DNA of 38,212 nt. It comes from Candidatus Woesearchaeota archaeon CG_4_10_14_0_2_um_filter_33_13. GTDB taxonomy: Archaea; Nanobdellota; Nanobdellia; Woesearchaeales; GW2011-AR9. The notes under the pieces were generated by a model. It saw only the letters and a list, made by a program, of their open reading frames with translations. It was not told the DNA's origin and did no database searches. Below are positions 37,385 to 38,212 of the stretch, piece by piece; position 1 is the stretch's first letter; every line of letters begins with the position of its first letter. A program made the position numbers and the translations under genes. The stretch is from positions 1-38,212 of the forward strand of contig PFNQ01000002.1 in the NCBI GenBank assembly GCA_002792115.1, in the 5' to 3' direction.

Positions 37385-37419
37385 ATGTTGTCATATGTTG
37401 TGATGATAATATTTAAATA
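37385..37419 (+). promoter_or_regulatory. trmB promoter with tandem 10-bp repeat
   Basis: ATGTTGTCAT and ATGTTGTGAT stand head to tail (37385-37404), exactly one helical turn apart, just upstream of the TATA box ATATTTAAATA (about 37409-37419) whose centre is about 28 bp before the ATG. The position upstream of TATA favours an activator or the TrmB protein itself. Confidence 0.45.
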
Positions 37420-37441
37420 GAAGTATTACTTTTATTTTTGA

Positions 37442-38185
37442 ATGGACAAATTAGCATTAATCAAGCTTGGATTAAATAAAAATGAATCTAAAATTTATGT
37501 TGTACTATTGAAAAAAGGACAAGCAACAGCAGGGGAACTGATCAAAGCAACAGAATTTCATAGGAACATTGTTTACGATAATTTAGAAAAATTAATTGAT
37601 AAAGGTCTTGTTTCTTTTATTGTTGAGAATAATAGAAAATTATTCCAAGTTAATTCCCCTGATTCAATTTCTCAAATGGTAGAAAAGAAGCAGAAAGAAT
37701 TAGATGAACAAAAAAAAATTGCAGAAGAAGTAAAAAATGAAGTTTATAAAATTGTTACTGAGAGAAAAGTTGAACAAGAAGCCACAATCTATAGGGGAGT
37801 GAAAGGACTAAAAGTTTTCTTTAAAGACACATTAGAAGAAGGAAAAGATTATTATGTTTTTGGAGCACCAAAAGAATCATTAGAAATTATGGGTTCTACA
37901 TTTTGGGAAAATTACAACTTGAAGCGTGAAAAGATTAAAGTTGGAGTTAAAATGATTTTTAATGATGATTTAAGAGAGTGGAGTAAAAAAATTCAAAGTA
38001 AATTAACCAAAGTTAAATTTTTATCAAAGAAATTTGATACTTTAACTGAAACTGTTGTTTATGGAGAAAAGGTAGGGATTATTGTATGGACAGAAAAACC
38101 AATTGTTACTTTAATTAAAGATATTAATTTAGCTAAAGCTTATAAAAAATATTTTAAGATCCTTTGGGAAGAGGCAATAGAGTAA
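37442..38185 (+). CDS. TrmB-family transcription regulator
   Basis: The 247-residue protein has an N-terminal TrmB winged helix (residues 1-75: ALIKLGLNKNESKIYVVLLKKG, ATAGELIKATEFHRNIVYDNLEKLIDKGLVSF), a short coiled coil (about 77-118, VEKKQKELDEQKKIAEEVKNE) and a C-terminal effector domain (YRGVKGLKVFFKDTLEEGKDYYVFG and onward). TrmB proteins in archaea sense sugars and regulate transport and metabolism, acting as repressor or activator. No sugar genes are adjacent here, so its targets are unclear. It is leaderless-type with its own TATA box and ends near the window edge. Confidence 0.88.
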   Translation: MDKLALIKLGLNKNESKIYVVLLKKGQATAGELIKATEFHRNIVYDNLEKLIDKGLVSFIVENNRKLFQVNSPDSISQMVEKKQKELDEQKKIAEEVKNEVYKIVTERKVEQEATIYRGVKGLKVFFKDTLEEGKDYYVFGAPKESLEIMGSTFWENYNLKREKIKVGVKMIFNDDLREWSKKIQSKLTKVKFLSKKFDTLTETVVYGEKVGIIVWTEKPIVTLIKDINLAKAYKKYFKILWEEAIE

Positions 38186-38212
38186 AAGACAGTACCAGTA
38201 GTAAAATTATTT

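Noticed and set aside
1-38212. CRISPR array, insertion sequence, rRNA or tRNA genes.
   Set aside because: No regularly spaced direct repeats, transposase-like proteins, rRNA-like blocks or cloverleaf candidates were seen by eye on either strand.

Overview
The window is AT-rich chromosomal DNA from an archaeon, most likely a small-genome DPANN lineage (Woesearchaeota/Pacearchaeota-like; inferred from gene content, no marker phylogeny was possible). Archaeal signs are an LSm/Sm-like protein followed by ribosomal protein eL37, archaeal translin, TruD, a geranylgeranyl reductase of ether-lipid synthesis, a TrmB-type regulator, and TATA boxes centred about 25-30 bp before many start codons (leaderless mRNAs). 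DPANN-like signs are many small lipoproteins, a DUF5667 coiled-coil secreted protein and short Cys-ribbon proteins. Bacterial-type genes (asnA, RsuA/RluB-type pseudouridine synthase, cold-shock protein, TspO, Fur, ArsR) suggest past transfer. No rRNA, tRNA, CRISPR array or insertion sequence was seen.

Layout. 1-5.2 kb: a PLP-fold protein with a membrane anchor, HD hydrolase, translin, a secreted JAMM-like protein, LSm-eL37, and a Cys-repeat lipoprotein. 5.2-8.3 kb: an asparagine block, with an Lrp/AsnC regulator divergent from asnA, followed by asnS. 8.4-13.8 kb: small hypothetical proteins, a transglutaminase-like protein, a Rossmann/methyltransferase-like protein, truD, and a GNAT-like gene broken by an in-frame TGA. 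13.1-16.4 kb: a secreted protein co-transcribed with geranylgeranyl reductase, then a GT2 plus phosphoglycosyltransferase fusion. 16.5-19.4 kb: Fur/ZIP divergent pair, a zinc-ribbon protein, a possible structured RNA, TspO, and a DUF2892 protein with a histone-H1-like Lys/Ala tail. 19.5-22.8 kb: HIT-like protein and two MFS proteins, one half-size. 22.9-26.9 kb: an ArsR operon (ArsR, a 40-residue protein with five consecutive cysteines, a DUF318/ArsP-type permease), then a cytochrome b5-like lipoprotein, a ferric-reductase-like flavocytochrome and a cupin. 27-34.6 kb: cold-shock protein, three DEAD-box helicases, a J-domain protein, a pseudouridine synthase and a second ZIP transporter. 34.7-38.2 kb: a lipoprotein, the DUF5667 protein, a candidate structured RNA, a methyltransferase and TrmB.

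Main themes. The first is metal and redox handling: Fur with a Fur-box-like site and a palindromic TATA box shared with ZIP, and an ArsR operator with 11-bp arms controlling a Cys5 peptide and permease beside a predicted transmembrane electron-transfer pair. The second is RNA remodelling (CspA, DEAD-box x3, zinc-ribbon/RG-rich proteins, RsuA-type enzyme). The least explained signals are the Cys5 peptide operon, the TAACGATGTT motif found three times around 34.7-36.6 kb, two GC-richer foldable intergenic segments, and several domain fusions. All functions are read from motifs; no database search was run.
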